DNA of 64,000 nt from Acinetobacter amyesii (GCF_002018365.1 NZ_MVKX01000002.1:62001-126000), one strand, 5' to 3'; numbered from the stretch's first letter, positions 17,999-28,111 are shown. Translations and numbers: made by a program. The notes: generated by a model from the sequence alone, not told the origin.

Positions 17999-19810
17999 TT
18001 AGTCATTGAATTTACGACGTGGACGGTCTTCACCGAAAGTGCGTTCGCCACGTGGTTTATCATCACCGAAACGTTTTGGACGGTCATCGCCGAAACGTTT
18101 TGGACGATCTTCACCAAATGAACGTTGAGGACGGTCACCGTTGAATTCACGACGTGGACGATCTTCACCAAATGAACGTTTTGGACGATCGCCATAACCT
18201 TCACGAGCTGGTTTGTAATCTACACGGTTACCACGGTTGTCATCGTTAGAACGACGGTCAAAACCACCTTCACGACGTGGACGATCGCTGTTAAATTCGC
18301 GACGTGGACGATCTTCAAACCCGCCTTCACGACGTGGACGATCGTTGTTAAATTCGCGACGTGGACGATCTTCGAAACCGCCTTCACGACGTGGACGATC
18401 GTTGTTAAATTCACGACGTGGTCGATCTTCGAAACCGCCTTCACGACGTGGACGATCATTGTTGTATTCGCGACGTGGACGATCTTCACCACCGAATGAA
18501 CGACGTTCGCCATCACGGTTGCCTTCACGACGTTTGAAGTTTGATTCACCTTCAAAACGACGACCGCCACCGAAACCACCACGACCACCGCGACCGCCAT
18601 CACGACGACCACGACCGCCATCACGGCTACCGCGTGCAGGAGGTGGAGATGGCTCAAGACCTTCAATTTCAGATACATTTAAACGTGCATCTAAGAAGTC
18701 TTCTAAAGCACGGATTTTACCGCGTTCACGGTAAGTCGCTAAAGTAATCGCGTTACCAGTACGGCCCGCACGACCTGTACGACCGATACGGTGTACATAG
18801 TCTTCGTTCTTCATTGGAAGACCGAAGTTAATTACGTGAGAAATTGTTGGTACGTCTAGACCACGTGCAGCAACGTCAGTCGCAACTAAGATTTTTGCAC
18901 GACCTTCACGAATGCTACGTAAACGACGGTTACGTACAGTTTGTGGCATTGCACCGTGAAGAGCGACAACTGAGTGACCTGCTTCTGCAAGTTCTTCAGC
19001 CAACATATCTGTATCTTCTTGAGTAGATGCGAATACAACTGCTTGATCTACAGACTCATCAGATAACCAGTGAGTCAAAAGTTTTTTCTTGTGTTCGAAA
19101 CCGTCAGTCCAGTGAAGAGTCTGAGTAATGTCAGTATTTGTAGAGTGACCAGTTTCAATCGCAATACGCTGTGGATCATTCATCATGCGTTCTGCAAGTG
19201 TAATGATACGCGGCGCAAATGTTGCAGAGAACATTAATGTTTGTTTACGGTTAGCAGCCAAGTCGCTGATCGCTTCTAGGTCTTCAGAGAAACCTAAGTC
19301 AAGCATACGGTCAGCTTCGTCAACGATTAACGCATCAACGTTGTCTAATTTAATTTGACGACGGTTCACCAAGTCAAGTAAACGACCTGGAGTCGCTACG
19401 ACAACTTGTGCACCTTTAAGCTGTTGGATTTGTTTACCGAAAGGCATACCACCCATGATTGCAGCAATACGAACACCTTTCATGTGACGTACTAAAGCAA
19501 TTGCGTCTTGGCTAACCTGTTGAGCCAATTCACGTGTAGGGCAAAGTACAAGAATAGACGGTGCAGTTACCGCTTTCATGCGCTCTTTGAAAGACATCAA
19601 TGTGTCTTGACCAGCCAAAGCATTCACAGTTGGGAGTAAGAATGCAGCAGTTTTACCAGAACCAGTTTGGCTTGATACAAGAAGGTCTTTACCTTCTAAT
19701 GCAGCTGGAATTGATTGTTCTTGCACTGGAGTCGGAGTAGTAAAACCTAGACCTTGTAATGCTAGTTGTAACGACTCATGTAAAGGAAAATCAGCAAAAG
19801 TTTTGCTCAT
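17999..19810 (-). CDS. DEAD-box ATP-dependent RNA helicase with repeat-rich basic tail
   Basis: The 603-residue protein has a complete DEAD-box core: the Q-motif region (TPTPVQEQSIPA), Walker A SSQTGSGKT near residue 50, motif II VDEADRMLD, motif III SAT, and motif VI HRIGRTGRAGR near residue 345. From about residue 395 the tail is low-complexity, with RGG-like segments and then four near-identical 19-residue DRPRRE repeats plus looser copies. Such tails bind RNA and can drive condensate formation. The ATG at 19810 is preferred to a GTG four codons earlier. It is closest to the RhlE/CsdA group but I do not assign a gene name. A strong promoter and a 270-base leader lie upstream. Confidence 0.9.
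   Translation of the reverse strand: MSKTFADFPLHESLQLALQGLGFTTPTPVQEQSIPAALEGKDLLVSSQTGSGKTAAFLLPTVNALAGQDTLMSFKERMKAVTAPSILVLCPTRELAQQVSQDAIALVRHMKGVRIAAIMGGMPFGKQIQQLKGAQVVVATPGRLLDLVNRRQIKLDNVDALIVDEADRMLDLGFSEDLEAISDLAANRKQTLMFSATFAPRIITLAERMMNDPQRIAIETGHSTNTDITQTLHWTDGFEHKKKLLTHWLSDESVDQAVVFASTQEDTDMLAEELAEAGHSVVALHGAMPQTVRNRRLRSIREGRAKILVATDVAARGLDVPTISHVINFGLPMKNEDYVHRIGRTGRAGRTGNAITLATYRERGKIRALEDFLDARLNVSEIEGLEPSPPPARGSRDGGRGRRDGGRGGRGGFGGGRRFEGESNFKRREGNRDGERRSFGGEDRPRREYNNDRPRREGGFEDRPRREFNNDRPRREGGFEDRPRREFNNDRPRREGGFEDRPRREFNSDRPRREGGFDRRSNDDNRGNRVDYKPAREGYGDRPKRSFGEDRPRREFNGDRPQRSFGEDRPKRFGDDRPKRFGDDKPRGERTFGEDRPRRKFND
18260..18487 (-). repeat. Four tandem 57-bp repeats coding the helicase tail
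   Basis: Four in-frame copies of a 57-base unit encode the 19-residue motif EDRPRRE-[FY]-N-[NS]-DRPRREGGF. Copies differ by a few synonymous or conservative changes. Shorter, diverged DRPKR/DRPRR motifs continue towards the C-terminus (18000-18200). Copy number may vary between strains by slippage or recombination. Confidence 0.9.
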
Positions 19811-20082
19811 AGAGTATTTCACCCCAAAAATGGGTGCTCCATTAAAAATATAAATTCAGATGGACATCGGCAAAAAGCGGCACAGCAAAAGACGCTGAAA
19901 ATATAGAATCAGCGGCGATCCGAGAACGACGATGCGTATAACGCACACATGATTACAGCCGCAACCTGAAGGAATCGCTTAGCGATTGGGTGGGGCGCGA
20001 AATATCGTCCTCTCTTTGGACCGGAACGCGCATACACAATGATAGAAGAGAATGTTCAGGTAATGAACGAAATTTAGTGCGT
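19811..20082 (-). promoter_or_regulatory. Long 5' leader of the DEAD-box helicase mRNA
   Basis: About 270 bases separate the predicted transcription start (near 20082) from the helicase ATG. The region contains no credible ORF, and is GC-richer than the surrounding spacers. It contains self-complementary stretches such as AATCGCTTAGCGATT (19973-19987). Long structured leaders are known on cold-shock and self-regulated RNA helicase and RNase E mRNAs. A regulatory role here is inference. Confidence 0.55.
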
Positions 20083-20088
20083 GCGGGG

Positions 20089-20116
20089 ATTATAGCAGAA
20101 AGTTTTTAAATGTCAC
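20089..20116 (-). promoter_or_regulatory. Sigma-70 promoter of the DEAD-box helicase
   Basis: Read on the minus strand, GTGACA (20116-20111) is followed after 16 bases by a perfect TATAAT (20094-20089). The -35 hexamer differs from TTGACA at one position. The predicted start is near 20082. Confidence 0.7.
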
Positions 20117-20200
20117 CTGTTTTAGTCAACTTCAGAATATTTTTTGTAAGAAGCTTTAAGTTATAGGTGTTTAAGCCATTTTTTTTGACCGATTAGACAA

Positions 20201-20231
20201 AAATAAAGCCCTCATAAAGAGGGCTTTATTT
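20201..20231 (-). terminator. Terminator of suhB
   Basis: A 13-bp stem AAATAAAGCCCTC/GAGGGCTTTATTT with a five-base loop. It lies 37 bases after the suhB stop on the minus strand and is symmetrical enough to act both ways. Confidence 0.88.
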
Positions 20232-20267
20232 CATTATTCTGTCAATAAACTCGAACTAAGCGTTCTA

Positions 20268-21098
20268 TTATTTAGCAGCTTCACCCCAAGCTGGAACTAC
20301 AGCTTGCATAAGCGGTTTAAGCATTTTCATAGAACATGCAAGTACTTGACCATTGTCCATTGAGTCGTTACCACCACGAGCATCAACCACAGTACCACCC
20401 GCTTCTTTCACAATAAGTTCGCCCGCAGCGATGTCCCAAGGTTTCAAACCAAGTTCGAAATAACCATCGAAACGACCGGCAGCAACATATGCTAGATCAA
20501 GAGCAGCAGAACCTGAACGACGGTATTGAGCACCGGCTTCAGTCACATTTAACAATGAGTTGAAATGGTTTTTCGCATAAGAAACCACTTCGCCATTACG
20601 AATTTTACGATACGCATGACCCACTGAAAGGAAAGTATTTTCTAGGCTGTCTTTTACATTTACACGAATACGGCGTTGGTTCATCATCGCACCGCGACCA
20701 CGGCTTGCAGAGAACAACTCATCTTTCACAGGGTCATAAATAACACCGTGTTGAGTTACACCTTTATGTTGAACGGCGATAGAGATACAGAAATGTGGAA
20801 CACCATTAACGAAGTTTAATGTGCCATCAAGTGGGTCGATGATCCAACACCAATCAGCGTCGTGACCTTTGCCTTCTTGAAGACCAAACTCTTCGCCTAG
20901 GAAACTGTGATTTTTATAGCTTTTACGTAGGGTATCGATAGTCAATTGTTCCAAATAACGGTCTACACGCGTTACTGGACCATCAATTCCTTTTTCTTCG
21001 ACTTGTAGATCGAGTTTATGACGATTTTGATGCGCTTTTAAAAGCTCTTGACCAACTAATTGAGCCGCACGCGCAGCCATAACCACCATAGGTTCCAT
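20268..21098 (-). CDS. suhB: Inositol-1-monophosphatase family protein SuhB
   Basis: The 276-residue protein is a Mg2+-dependent phosphatase of the inositol monophosphatase family. Metal-binding motifs are visible: GEEFG near residues 68-72, WIIDPLDGTLNFV near residues 85-97, and the C-terminal KPWDIAAGELIVKEAGG. In enterobacteria SuhB also works as an RNA polymerase-associated factor in rRNA antitermination. It is a single gene with its own terminator, downstream of dxs in the same direction. Confidence 0.92.
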   Translation of the reverse strand: MEPMVVMAARAAQLVGQELLKAHQNRHKLDLQVEEKGIDGPVTRVDRYLEQLTIDTLRKSYKNHSFLGEEFGLQEGKGHDADWCWIIDPLDGTLNFVNGVPHFCISIAVQHKGVTQHGVIYDPVKDELFSASRGRGAMMNQRRIRVNVKDSLENTFLSVGHAYRKIRNGEVVSYAKNHFNSLLNVTEAGAQYRRSGSAALDLAYVAAGRFDGYFELGLKPWDIAAGELIVKEAGGTVVDARGGNDSMDNGQVLACSMKMLKPLMQAVVPAWGEAAK

Positions 21099-21144
21099 TG
21101 AACACCCACTACAAATTTGAAGATACTGATAAAGAATAATGCAT

Positions 21145-21180
21145 AAAAGCCCTTATATCTTATCAAATATAAGGGCTTTT
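21145..21180 (-). terminator. Terminator of dxs
   Basis: A perfect 14-bp stem AAAAGCCCTTATAT/ATATAAGGGCTTTT with an eight-base loop, 30 bases after the dxs stop. On the minus strand its second arm ends in TTTT. Confidence 0.88.
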
Positions 21181-21210
21181 AGGGAAAAAATGTTTCTAAA
21201 AATTAGAAAA

Positions 21211-23121
21211 TCAACAAACCACTGTTTGCTTATGTTTTAGCCAACTTTGTGTCACCGAAGCGCTAATGCCTTCAGCATCCAGTCCAGCCTGATGCAACAT
21301 TTGAGCATGTGTTGCTTGATGCATGAACTCGTCAGCTAAACCTAAATTCAGCACAGGCTTAACCACGCCGGCTTGGGCTAAATATTCATTTACTGCACTG
21401 CCCGCACCCGCCATGACTGCATGCTCTTCAACTGTCACAAATAGTTGCGTACTTGCTGCGATTTGATCGATCAACTGTGTATCTAAGGGCTTCACGAAGC
21501 GCATATTAATCACACGTACAGCCACATCTAGCTTTGTCGCTAAAGCCTGTCCTGCCTCTAGTGCCGCTTGAACACGACTACCGAAAGCCAGAATAGAAAT
21601 GGTGTCATCTTGCTGATCATTGAAGTTTGCAAGAATTTCACCACGGCCAATTTCAAGCTCGGTCATCTCTTGCTGAATCTCAACACCCAGTCCATTACCA
21701 CGTGGGTAACGTACCGCAGCTGGGCCTTTATACAAATAAGCCGTATGCAACATTTGACGACATTCATTTTCGTCTTTCGGCGCCATGATCACCATGTTCG
21801 GCACGGTACGCATAAAGGCATAATCATATGCACCTGCATGCGTTGGGCCATCTTCACCAACCAAACCTGCACGGTCGATACCAAATGTCACGTCGAGATT
21901 TTGCAAAGCGACGTCGTGAATCAGTTGATCATAACCACGTTGTAAGAAGGTTGAATAGATTGCAACAACGGGTTTTACCCCTTCACAGGCCATCCCCGCA
22001 GCCAAAGTCACCGCATGTTGTTCTGCAATGGCAACATCAAAGAAACGCTCAGGGAACTGCTTGGCAAATTGCACCATGCCTGAGCCTTCACACATCGCTG
22101 GGGTAATCGCCAATAAACGATCATCCTGTGCAGCTTCATCACATAACCACTGACCAAAAACATCTGAATATTTCGGTGCAGTTGCCACTGCAGCAGGTGC
22201 ATTCACTTTACTGATGGCATGATATTTAATTTGATCTGCTTCGGCAGGCGCAAAGCCTTTACCTTTTTTGGTATAGACATGCACTAAACGTGGGCCTGTG
22301 CGTTTTTTTAAGGCTTCAAACACGTGTGTCAATTGTTCAACATCGTGCCCATCAAAAGGACCAAAGTAGTCAAAGCCAATGGCTTTAAATAAGTTATCTG
22401 CAGCATCGGTCGCAGCACAATGTAGGCGTGAGTTATACGCCCATTCAGGATGCGGTTGAATATAGGCTTCGCCATTTTCAGAAATATTAACCGATTGACC
22501 ACTTTCCCAAATCGCAGCCAAATGCTTGGCAAAACCACCGGTACTGCATGAAATCGACATATCGTTGTCGTTCAATACCACCATGAGATCAGCATGGTGT
22601 GCCACCGCATCGTTCATTGCTTCAAAAGCCATGCCCGCTGTCATCGCGCCATCACCCACGATTGCAACCACATGACAGGGATCTTGCTTGAAGCGACGTG
22701 CCAATGACATCCCAAGACCAGCAGAAATCGCTGTTGATGAATGGCCTACACCAAAGGTGTCAAATTCAGATTCTTCACGGGCAGGAAACGCTGCCAAACC
22801 ATCTTTGGCACGAATCGTCACTAATTGTTCACGACGACCGGTTAAGGCTTTATGCGGATAGGCTTGATGACCTACATCCCAAATCAGACGATCACGTGGC
22901 GTATCAAAACAATAATGTAATGCCACGGTTAATTCGATCACCCCAAGATTGGCACCAAAATGCCCACCACTTTGTCCGGCCGCATACAAAATAAATTGAC
23001 GTAACTCATCCGCCACTTGCTCTAATTGGCTGCGCTCGAGTAAACGAAGTTGTTGAGGATGGTTAATCGTATCCAGCAACGGTGTTACAGGGCGTTGAGA
23101 TGGTATTTCTTTATACAGCAT
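21211..23121 (-). CDS. dxs: 1-deoxy-D-xylulose-5-phosphate synthase
   Basis: The 636-residue enzyme condenses pyruvate with glyceraldehyde-3-phosphate using thiamine diphosphate, the first step of the MEP isoprenoid pathway and a feeder for thiamine and pyridoxal synthesis. Conserved parts include the His in [16 protein letters not shown], the ThDP motif [15 protein letters not shown] with its downstream NDND, and the transketolase pyrimidine domain with [15 protein letters not shown]. The ATG at 23121 (MLYKEIPSQ) is preferred to an in-frame TTG ten codons earlier. The length agrees with E. coli Dxs (620). It is divergent from ribA, with about 310 bases between starts. Confidence 0.95.
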   Translation of the reverse strand: MLYKEIPSQRPVTPLLDTINHPQQLRLLERSQLEQVADELRQFILYAAGQSGGHFGANLGVIELTVALHYCFDTPRDRLIWDVGHQAYPHKALTGRREQLVTIRAKDGLAAFPAREESEFDTFGVGHSSTAISAGLGMSLARRFKQDPCHVVAIVGDGAMTAGMAFEAMNDAVAHHADLMVVLNDNDMSISCSTGGFAKHLAAIWESGQSVNISENGEAYIQPHPEWAYNSRLHCAATDAADNLFKAIGFDYFGPFDGHDVEQLTHVFEALKKRTGPRLVHVYTKKGKGFAPAEADQIKYHAISKVNAPAAVATAPKYSDVFGQWLCDEAAQDDRLLAITPAMCEGSGMVQFAKQFPERFFDVAIAEQHAVTLAAGMACEGVKPVVAIYSTFLQRGYDQLIHDVALQNLDVTFGIDRAGLVGEDGPTHAGAYDYAFMRTVPNMVIMAPKDENECRQMLHTAYLYKGPAAVRYPRGNGLGVEIQQEMTELEIGRGEILANFNDQQDDTISILAFGSRVQAALEAGQALATKLDVAVRVINMRFVKPLDTQLIDQIAASTQLFVTVEEHAVMAGAGSAVNEYLAQAGVVKPVLNLGLADEFMHQATHAQMLHQAGLDAEGISASVTQSWLKHKQTVVC

Positions 23122-23432
23122 AATGTGGCAAAGCCTTCTAAAGCCTGGCAAATTCCTAAGCTCGGTCTAAATGGGTAACTCGATCATATCGTCGAATTGT
23201 ATCACCTTACAATCAGCCAAACTTGTAGCGATGTAATTTTTAGCAATGATCTCGTTGGGGAGATTTTGAATGAGTCAGATTATCCTGAATAATCTTCCTA
23301 TTTATCAACTATTATCGTTCGCTTTATACAAAAAAGAAAATGTTCTGCATAAATTCGTCGTTGCAATTCTACCAATGTCCAAGCATTACGCTATACTTTA
23401 GCCAATTTATAATCGAATAAACGGGTTAAGCA

Positions 23433-24035
23433 GTGCCTATAGAATTTGTCGCAACGTCAAGATTACCGACCGCTTTTGGTGAATTCAATATTACGGTTTT
23501 TCAGGATCCTGTAACCGGTGAAGAACATGTCGCACTCTCTAAAGGACTAGAACAAGCTCCCACTGAACCTGTTTTAGTACGTATCCACTCCGAATGCCTG
23601 ACCGGTGATGCCTTCGCTTCACTTAAATGTGACTGCGGCCCACAACTTCAAGCCACCCAAAAATTAATTAATGAAGCGGGTCAAGGGGTGATTTTATATT
23701 TACGCCAAGAAGGTCGCGGGATTGGTTTAACCAATAAAATCCGTGCCTACGCCCTACAAGACCAAGGCCATGACACAGTGGATGCCAATTTATTATTGGA
23801 TCTTCCTGCCGATGCACGTCGTTATGATATGTGTCCTATCATGTTGAATCATCTCAACATTACTGCGGTACGTCTCATTACCAATAACCCATTAAAAATT
23901 GAAGCGCTACAAGAGCAAGGGGTGAATGTCGTTGATCGTGTTCCGCTGACTGTGGGTTTAAATCCATTTAACGAACAATATTTAAAAACCAAACATGATC
24001 GTATGTCGCATATGTATCAGAAGGATGATTTTTAA
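23433..24035 (+). CDS. ribA: GTP cyclohydrolase II
   Basis: The 200-residue enzyme opens GTP to 2,5-diamino-6-ribosylamino-pyrimidinone phosphate, the first step of riboflavin synthesis. The zinc site is visible as [18 protein letters not shown] (three cysteines near residues 54-67), followed by the catalytic [19 protein letters not shown] block. The start is a GTG. This is supported by alignment of [17 protein letters not shown] with E. coli RibA, and no in-frame ATG fits. No FMN riboswitch is evident upstream. Confidence 0.94.
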   Translation: MPIEFVATSRLPTAFGEFNITVFQDPVTGEEHVALSKGLEQAPTEPVLVRIHSECLTGDAFASLKCDCGPQLQATQKLINEAGQGVILYLRQEGRGIGLTNKIRAYALQDQGHDTVDANLLLDLPADARRYDMCPIMLNHLNITAVRLITNNPLKIEALQEQGVNVVDRVPLTVGLNPFNEQYLKTKHDRMSHMYQKDDF

Positions 24036-24060
24036 AAATCCTTTAAATTCTCCATAAATT

Positions 24061-24130
24061 AATCCCTCCAAACCTCCCTTTACAAAAGGGAGGCTTCCCC
24101 CCTCTTTATTAAAGAGGGGTTAGGGAAAAT
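24061..24130. repeat. Double-hairpin intergenic repeat element (probable REP/MITE-like)
   Basis: Two perfect 9-bp hairpins stand side by side: CCTCCCTTT/AAAGGGAGG (24073-24081 and 24085-24093) and CCCCTCTTT/AAAGAGGGG (24099-24107 and 24111-24119). They are enclosed by imperfect outer arms, AATCCCTCCAAACC against GGGGTTAGGGAAAATT. The element fills the gap between the convergent ribA and hemN genes and may double as a terminator. From memory such CCTCCC/AGAGGGG elements recur in Acinetobacter genomes, which I cannot verify here. Confidence 0.65.
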
Positions 24131-25504
24131 TCAAATCGTCATCGAAAAAATACGATTTTCAGGGACACGACGTTTTAATCGTAAATCAAAAGCCATACAG
24201 ATATTGCGGACGAAAGGCTTGCCTGCATCACTCACCTGAATGTGCTGATCAAAAATCTCGAGCAAGCCATCTTCTTGCATTTCAGCCAATTGCGCTAGTA
24301 CTTCATCAAGCTCAGGAAATTGCATTTCTGGACCTGCCCAAGAAGTTTGGAAACTACACATCAAATTAAGAATATGTTTACGAATGATTAAGTCCTCATC
24401 TGTCAGCACATGTCCCCGATAGGCTGGAATTTCATTCGCTTCTAAACGTGCATAATAGTCTTCAATTTTCTTTTCATTTTGTGCAAAGCTGTACCAACTG
24501 TCACTGATCGAGGATAAGCCGAGACCAATCATTACTTGGGTTTTCGATGCGGTATAGCCCATAAAATTACGGTGCAAACTGCCCTGCTGAAAAGCTTGAT
24601 ACATCGGATCTTGGGTTAATGCAAAATGATCCATTCCAATTTCATGATAGCCCTGCGCCAGTAGCTGTTTTTTACCTTCTTCATAGCATTGACGCTTTAA
24701 GTCATCTTTCGGGACATCGGCATCTTTAAAACCACGCTGACCATTGCCCTTAATCCACGGCACATGTGCATAGCTATAAAAGGCTAGACGATCTGGCATC
24801 AAACGAGTGGTCTGTTCAATGGTATGCAACACATCGTTTAGATCCTGAAATGGCAGACCAAAAACCAAGTCATGCGAAATAGAGGTATAGCCAATATCAC
24901 GTGCCCACTGTGTCACCTGCTCAACATGTGCAAAGGGCTGAATACGGTGGATGGCTTTTTGCACCTTCTCATTATAATCCTGCACCCCATAACTCACGCG
25001 TCGAAACCCAACATCGTACAAGGCTTGTAAATGCTCACGTGTGGTATTGTTCGGATGCCCTTCAAAGCTAAATTCATGTGCATCGGCAATATCCGCCTGC
25101 GCTAGAATGCCTTGAATCAACTGGGTGAGATGCTCAGGAGAAAAGAAGGTAGGCGTTCCCCCGCCCAAATGAATTTCTTTAATCATCGGTCGATCGACCA
25201 AGAGCTGACAATATAAGTCCCATTCTTTCAGCACCGCCTGAATATAAGGCAGCTCCATCTCATGTTTTTTCGTGACTTTTTTATGGCAACCACAAAACGT
25301 ACATAAGCTTTCACAAAATGGCAGATGGATGTACAGACTGATGCCTTCGCTTTGATTGGTCTCATCAAATGAACGCTTCAAGCCCTGTTTCCACTGTTGC
25401 AATGAAAACTCAGCTTCCTCCCAATACGGTACGGTTGGATAACTGGTATAGCGTGGACCTGGTACATTATATTTTTGAATTAAAGAACTCGCCTGCTGAG
25501 ACAT
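24131..25504 (-). CDS. hemN: Oxygen-independent coproporphyrinogen III oxidase
   Basis: The 457-residue radical SAM enzyme converts coproporphyrinogen III to protoporphyrinogen IX without oxygen. The N-terminal YNVPGPRYTSYPTVPYW is diagnostic for true HemN rather than HemW. The iron-sulfur cysteines are in CESLCTFCGC (residues 68-77), followed by the HLGGGTPTFF motif. The full length and the C-terminal HemN domain are present. It lies back to back with hemF; the 277 bases between them hold both promoters. I found no convincing FNR/Anr box there. Confidence 0.94.
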   Translation of the reverse strand: MSQQASSLIQKYNVPGPRYTSYPTVPYWEEAEFSLQQWKQGLKRSFDETNQSEGISLYIHLPFCESLCTFCGCHKKVTKKHEMELPYIQAVLKEWDLYCQLLVDRPMIKEIHLGGGTPTFFSPEHLTQLIQGILAQADIADAHEFSFEGHPNNTTREHLQALYDVGFRRVSYGVQDYNEKVQKAIHRIQPFAHVEQVTQWARDIGYTSISHDLVFGLPFQDLNDVLHTIEQTTRLMPDRLAFYSYAHVPWIKGNGQRGFKDADVPKDDLKRQCYEEGKKQLLAQGYHEIGMDHFALTQDPMYQAFQQGSLHRNFMGYTASKTQVMIGLGLSSISDSWYSFAQNEKKIEDYYARLEANEIPAYRGHVLTDEDLIIRKHILNLMCSFQTSWAGPEMQFPELDEVLAQLAEMQEDGLLEIFDQHIQVSDAGKPFVRNICMAFDLRLKRRVPENRIFSMTI

Positions 25505-25781
25505 CGATGCACCATTTCAATCAATGAGATTCAATTTAAATCTACCTTATGATTATTGTGCTGAGCTTCAGAAGTGAATTCAACCTAGCAAATTTGTCGG
25601 AATAGTCCCAATTTCTGTCTGAGCAATTGCTGCTAACTACGCAGGAACTTTTGGTTTAATCGCTAAATTTCTAGATTTTAAGCAAAGAGCCGATGCTGAG
25701 TATCGGGAAAAATGCCTTAAGTTTTCACGTAATTTATGCTTTGATGACACTTATCTTTAAATTATTTTAATAAAGGTCACC

Positions 25782-26723
25782 ATGCAGAATCCAACTTCAG
25801 CTGATATTCAACGTGTAGATGAATTCCTTCGCGATTTACAGGCACGAATTTGTGCCGCATTGGAACAGCAAGAACGTGCTGGTGGCGGAAGTGCCGAATT
25901 TGCTATCGATGACTGGGAGCGCCCTGAAGGTGGTGGTGGTCGCTCACGTGTTCTTCAAAATGGAACGGTGATTGAAAAAGGCGGCGTGATGTTCTCGCAC
26001 ATCAACATTTCAAAATTACCGGCCTCTGCGACTGAACGCCATCCTGCGATTGCAGGTGCAAAAGCGCAAGCCATGGGCGTGTCACTGGTAATTCACCCGA
26101 AAAACCCCAACGTCCCGACCTCACATGCCAATGTGCGTTTATTTGTCGCGGAAAAAGAAGGACAAGATCCGATTTGGTGGTTCGGGGGTGGTTTTGACCT
26201 CACTCCATTTTATCCAAATGATGAAGATGTCTTGTCTTGGCATCAAACTGCCCATGATCTTTGTGCCCCATTTAGCGATACGCTCTATGATGAACATAAA
26301 AAATGGTGTGATGACTATTTCTATCTCAAACACCGTGATGAACAACGTGGTGTGGGTGGTTTATTCTTTGATGATCTCAACCAATGGGACTTTGAAACCT
26401 GTTTTAAATATATGCAGGCCGTGGGTAATGGTTATTTAGAGGCGATTTTGCCGATCTTCCAAAGAAACCAAGACAAAGCCTATACCGAAGCACAACGAGA
26501 CTTCCAACTTTACCGTCGTGGTCGTTACGTTGAATATAACCTTGTGTATGACCGTGGTACCTTATTTGGCTTACAAACTGGCGGACGTATTGAGTCGATT
26601 TTAGTGAGTATGCCACCCTTGGCAGGCTGGTCGTATCGTCCTGAATGGGAAGAACATTCTGCAGAGAAAAGGCTCACCGACTTTTATTTAAAACCGCAAG
26701 ATTGGCTGAATACGCTGAAATAA
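25782..26723 (+). CDS. hemF: Oxygen-dependent coproporphyrinogen III oxidase
   Basis: The 313-residue cytosolic enzyme uses O2 for the same decarboxylation as HemN. The family signature region is clear ([12 protein letters not shown] near residues 134-145 and the conserved [18 protein letters not shown] near 182-199), as is the C-terminal [21 protein letters not shown] ribosome site AAAGG lies about six bases before the ATG. A terminator follows at 26743-26766. With hemN it lets the cell make heme both aerobically and at low oxygen. Confidence 0.96.
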   Translation: MQNPTSADIQRVDEFLRDLQARICAALEQQERAGGGSAEFAIDDWERPEGGGGRSRVLQNGTVIEKGGVMFSHINISKLPASATERHPAIAGAKAQAMGVSLVIHPKNPNVPTSHANVRLFVAEKEGQDPIWWFGGGFDLTPFYPNDEDVLSWHQTAHDLCAPFSDTLYDEHKKWCDDYFYLKHRDEQRGVGGLFFDDLNQWDFETCFKYMQAVGNGYLEAILPIFQRNQDKAYTEAQRDFQLYRRGRYVEYNLVYDRGTLFGLQTGGRIESILVSMPPLAGWSYRPEWEEHSAEKRLTDFYLKPQDWLNTLK

Positions 26724-26742
26724 AACGGATAAAGATGTATTC

Positions 26743-26766
26743 GCCCCTGTCCGTCAGGGGCTTTTT
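26743..26766 (+). terminator. Terminator of hemF
   Basis: A perfect 7-bp stem GCCCCTG/CAGGGGC with loop TCCGT, followed by TTTTT, 20 bases after the hemF stop. Confidence 0.9.
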
Positions 26767-26952
26767 ATTGCCTGATGAATAGAGTATTCATTTGTATGTA
26801 ATATCTTGATGCATAAATAAATTTTTTAAGCATTTACTTTGTAATCAGATTGCTCAACAATGACACATCTTTTAAACAGCTTTAAGCTATGTCATTGCAC
26901 AATGTGTCAATAAACTCATGGCTGTAATTTTCTTGTACGGAGTACAACGCAC

Positions 26953-27174
26953 ATGACACATCAAACACTCAATAAAAAAGCAGTCAGTCTTACTGCATTG
27001 GTGTTTTGGAGCTTTGCTGTTGTGCTGATTAGCGCCATCAGTACCAATATTTTTTCCGAAACGTCTTTGAATGATAATTTGGCTATTGGCTTCATGGTGG
27101 TTGCCCTCATTGGTTTAGTCATCAGTGCTGCGAGCATCTTGATTCAAAGCGTCTTAGATATTTGTAATCCTTAA
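26953..27174 (+). CDS. Small two-helix membrane protein of unknown function
   Basis: The 73-residue protein has two predicted membrane helices, about residues 10-29 (VSLTALVFWSFAVVLISAIS) and 43-66 (LAIGFMVVALIGLVISAASI), with a short polar N-terminus. No domain is recognised. A GGAG lies about ten bases before the ATG. It stands alone between hemF and aroE. Confidence 0.55.
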   Translation: MTHQTLNKKAVSLTALVFWSFAVVLISAISTNIFSETSLNDNLAIGFMVVALIGLVISAASILIQSVLDICNP

Positions 27175-27276
27175 TTTTCCGCTTTTATTTCACGATTTTA
27201 AGACTGCCCGAACTTTAGCCATCATCAGATTTGGCGTATATTGTCTGCTCTTTCACATCTACATGGACGCTGTGCA

Positions 27277-28065
27277 ATGAGCAAACAATTTGCCGTGATT
27301 GGCAACCCGATTGAACAATCACGCTCACCTGAACTTCATCATGCCTTCGCTGAAAAAACAGGCCTCGACATTCAGTACAGCAAACGACTTGCGCCACTCG
27401 ATGGTTTTCAGCACAGCGTCGAATCCTTCTTTGCCGAAGGTGGCATCGGTATGAATGTCACTGTTCCGTTTAAAGAACAAGCCTATGCACAATGTGCCGT
27501 CCTTACTGAACGTGCCAAAATTGCAGGTGCGGTCAATACATTATGGATGCAAGATGGCACACTCCATGGCGATAATACCGATGGACAAGGCCTAGTCGAT
27601 GCCATCCGTGCCTTAGATTGGAATTTAGAACAAACGGATATTTTAATTATTGGTGCAGGCGGTGCGACACGTGGCGTGATTTACCCGCTGGTACAAGCTG
27701 GGGCCAAAAAAATCGTGATTGCCAACCGGACTTTAGCGCGTGCTGAACAATTGGTCGCTGACTTAAAAACTGCTGTCCCCAATGCCGAACTTGCAGCCAT
27801 TGCCCTCGCCGACTTAGCAGGTCAATTTGATCTGGTGATTAATGCCACATCGGCTAGCTTAACGGGTGATGCACTAATTTTGCCTGAAGCTTTACAATTT
27901 ACACATGCCTATGAAATGGCCTATGGCAAACCGTCGACGTTTTTGGATCAAGCCAAAGCACGCCATGTTCCGACCTCAGAAGGTTTTGGCATGTTGGTTG
28001 GTCAAGCGATTGAATCTTTTTCCATTTGGAATGGCATTAAACCTGATCTAAAAGACTTTCTATAA
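27277..28065 (+). CDS. aroE: Shikimate dehydrogenase (NADP+)
   Basis: The 262-residue enzyme reduces 3-dehydroshikimate to shikimate in the chorismate pathway. The shikimate-binding residues are seen in IGNPIEQSRSPELHHAF at the N-terminus, NVTVPFKE (the catalytic Lys) and NTDGQG (the catalytic Asp). The NADP-binding loop is IIGAGGATRGV followed by ANRT. The start MSKQFAVIGNP at 27277 fits the family; an upstream in-frame TTG adds 12 unrelated residues. Confidence 0.94.
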   Translation: MSKQFAVIGNPIEQSRSPELHHAFAEKTGLDIQYSKRLAPLDGFQHSVESFFAEGGIGMNVTVPFKEQAYAQCAVLTERAKIAGAVNTLWMQDGTLHGDNTDGQGLVDAIRALDWNLEQTDILIIGAGGATRGVIYPLVQAGAKKIVIANRTLARAEQLVADLKTAVPNAELAAIALADLAGQFDLVINATSASLTGDALILPEALQFTHAYEMAYGKPSTFLDQAKARHVPTSEGFGMLVGQAIESFSIWNGIKPDLKDFL

Positions 28066-28111
28066 TTCAAAATGCTTTGCTCAATTCACTTTCTGAGCAG
28101 GCTAAACACCT

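Noticed and set aside
18237..18734. 165-residue Arg/Ser-rich ORF on the plus strand
   Set aside because: It is the reverse-strand shadow of the helicase repeat tail; its SR-like composition comes from the DRPRRE codons, and it has no ribosome site.
25505..25781. FNR/Anr box between hemN and hemF
   Set aside because: A TTGA...TTGA stretch near the hemN start does not fit TTGAT-N4-ATCAA.
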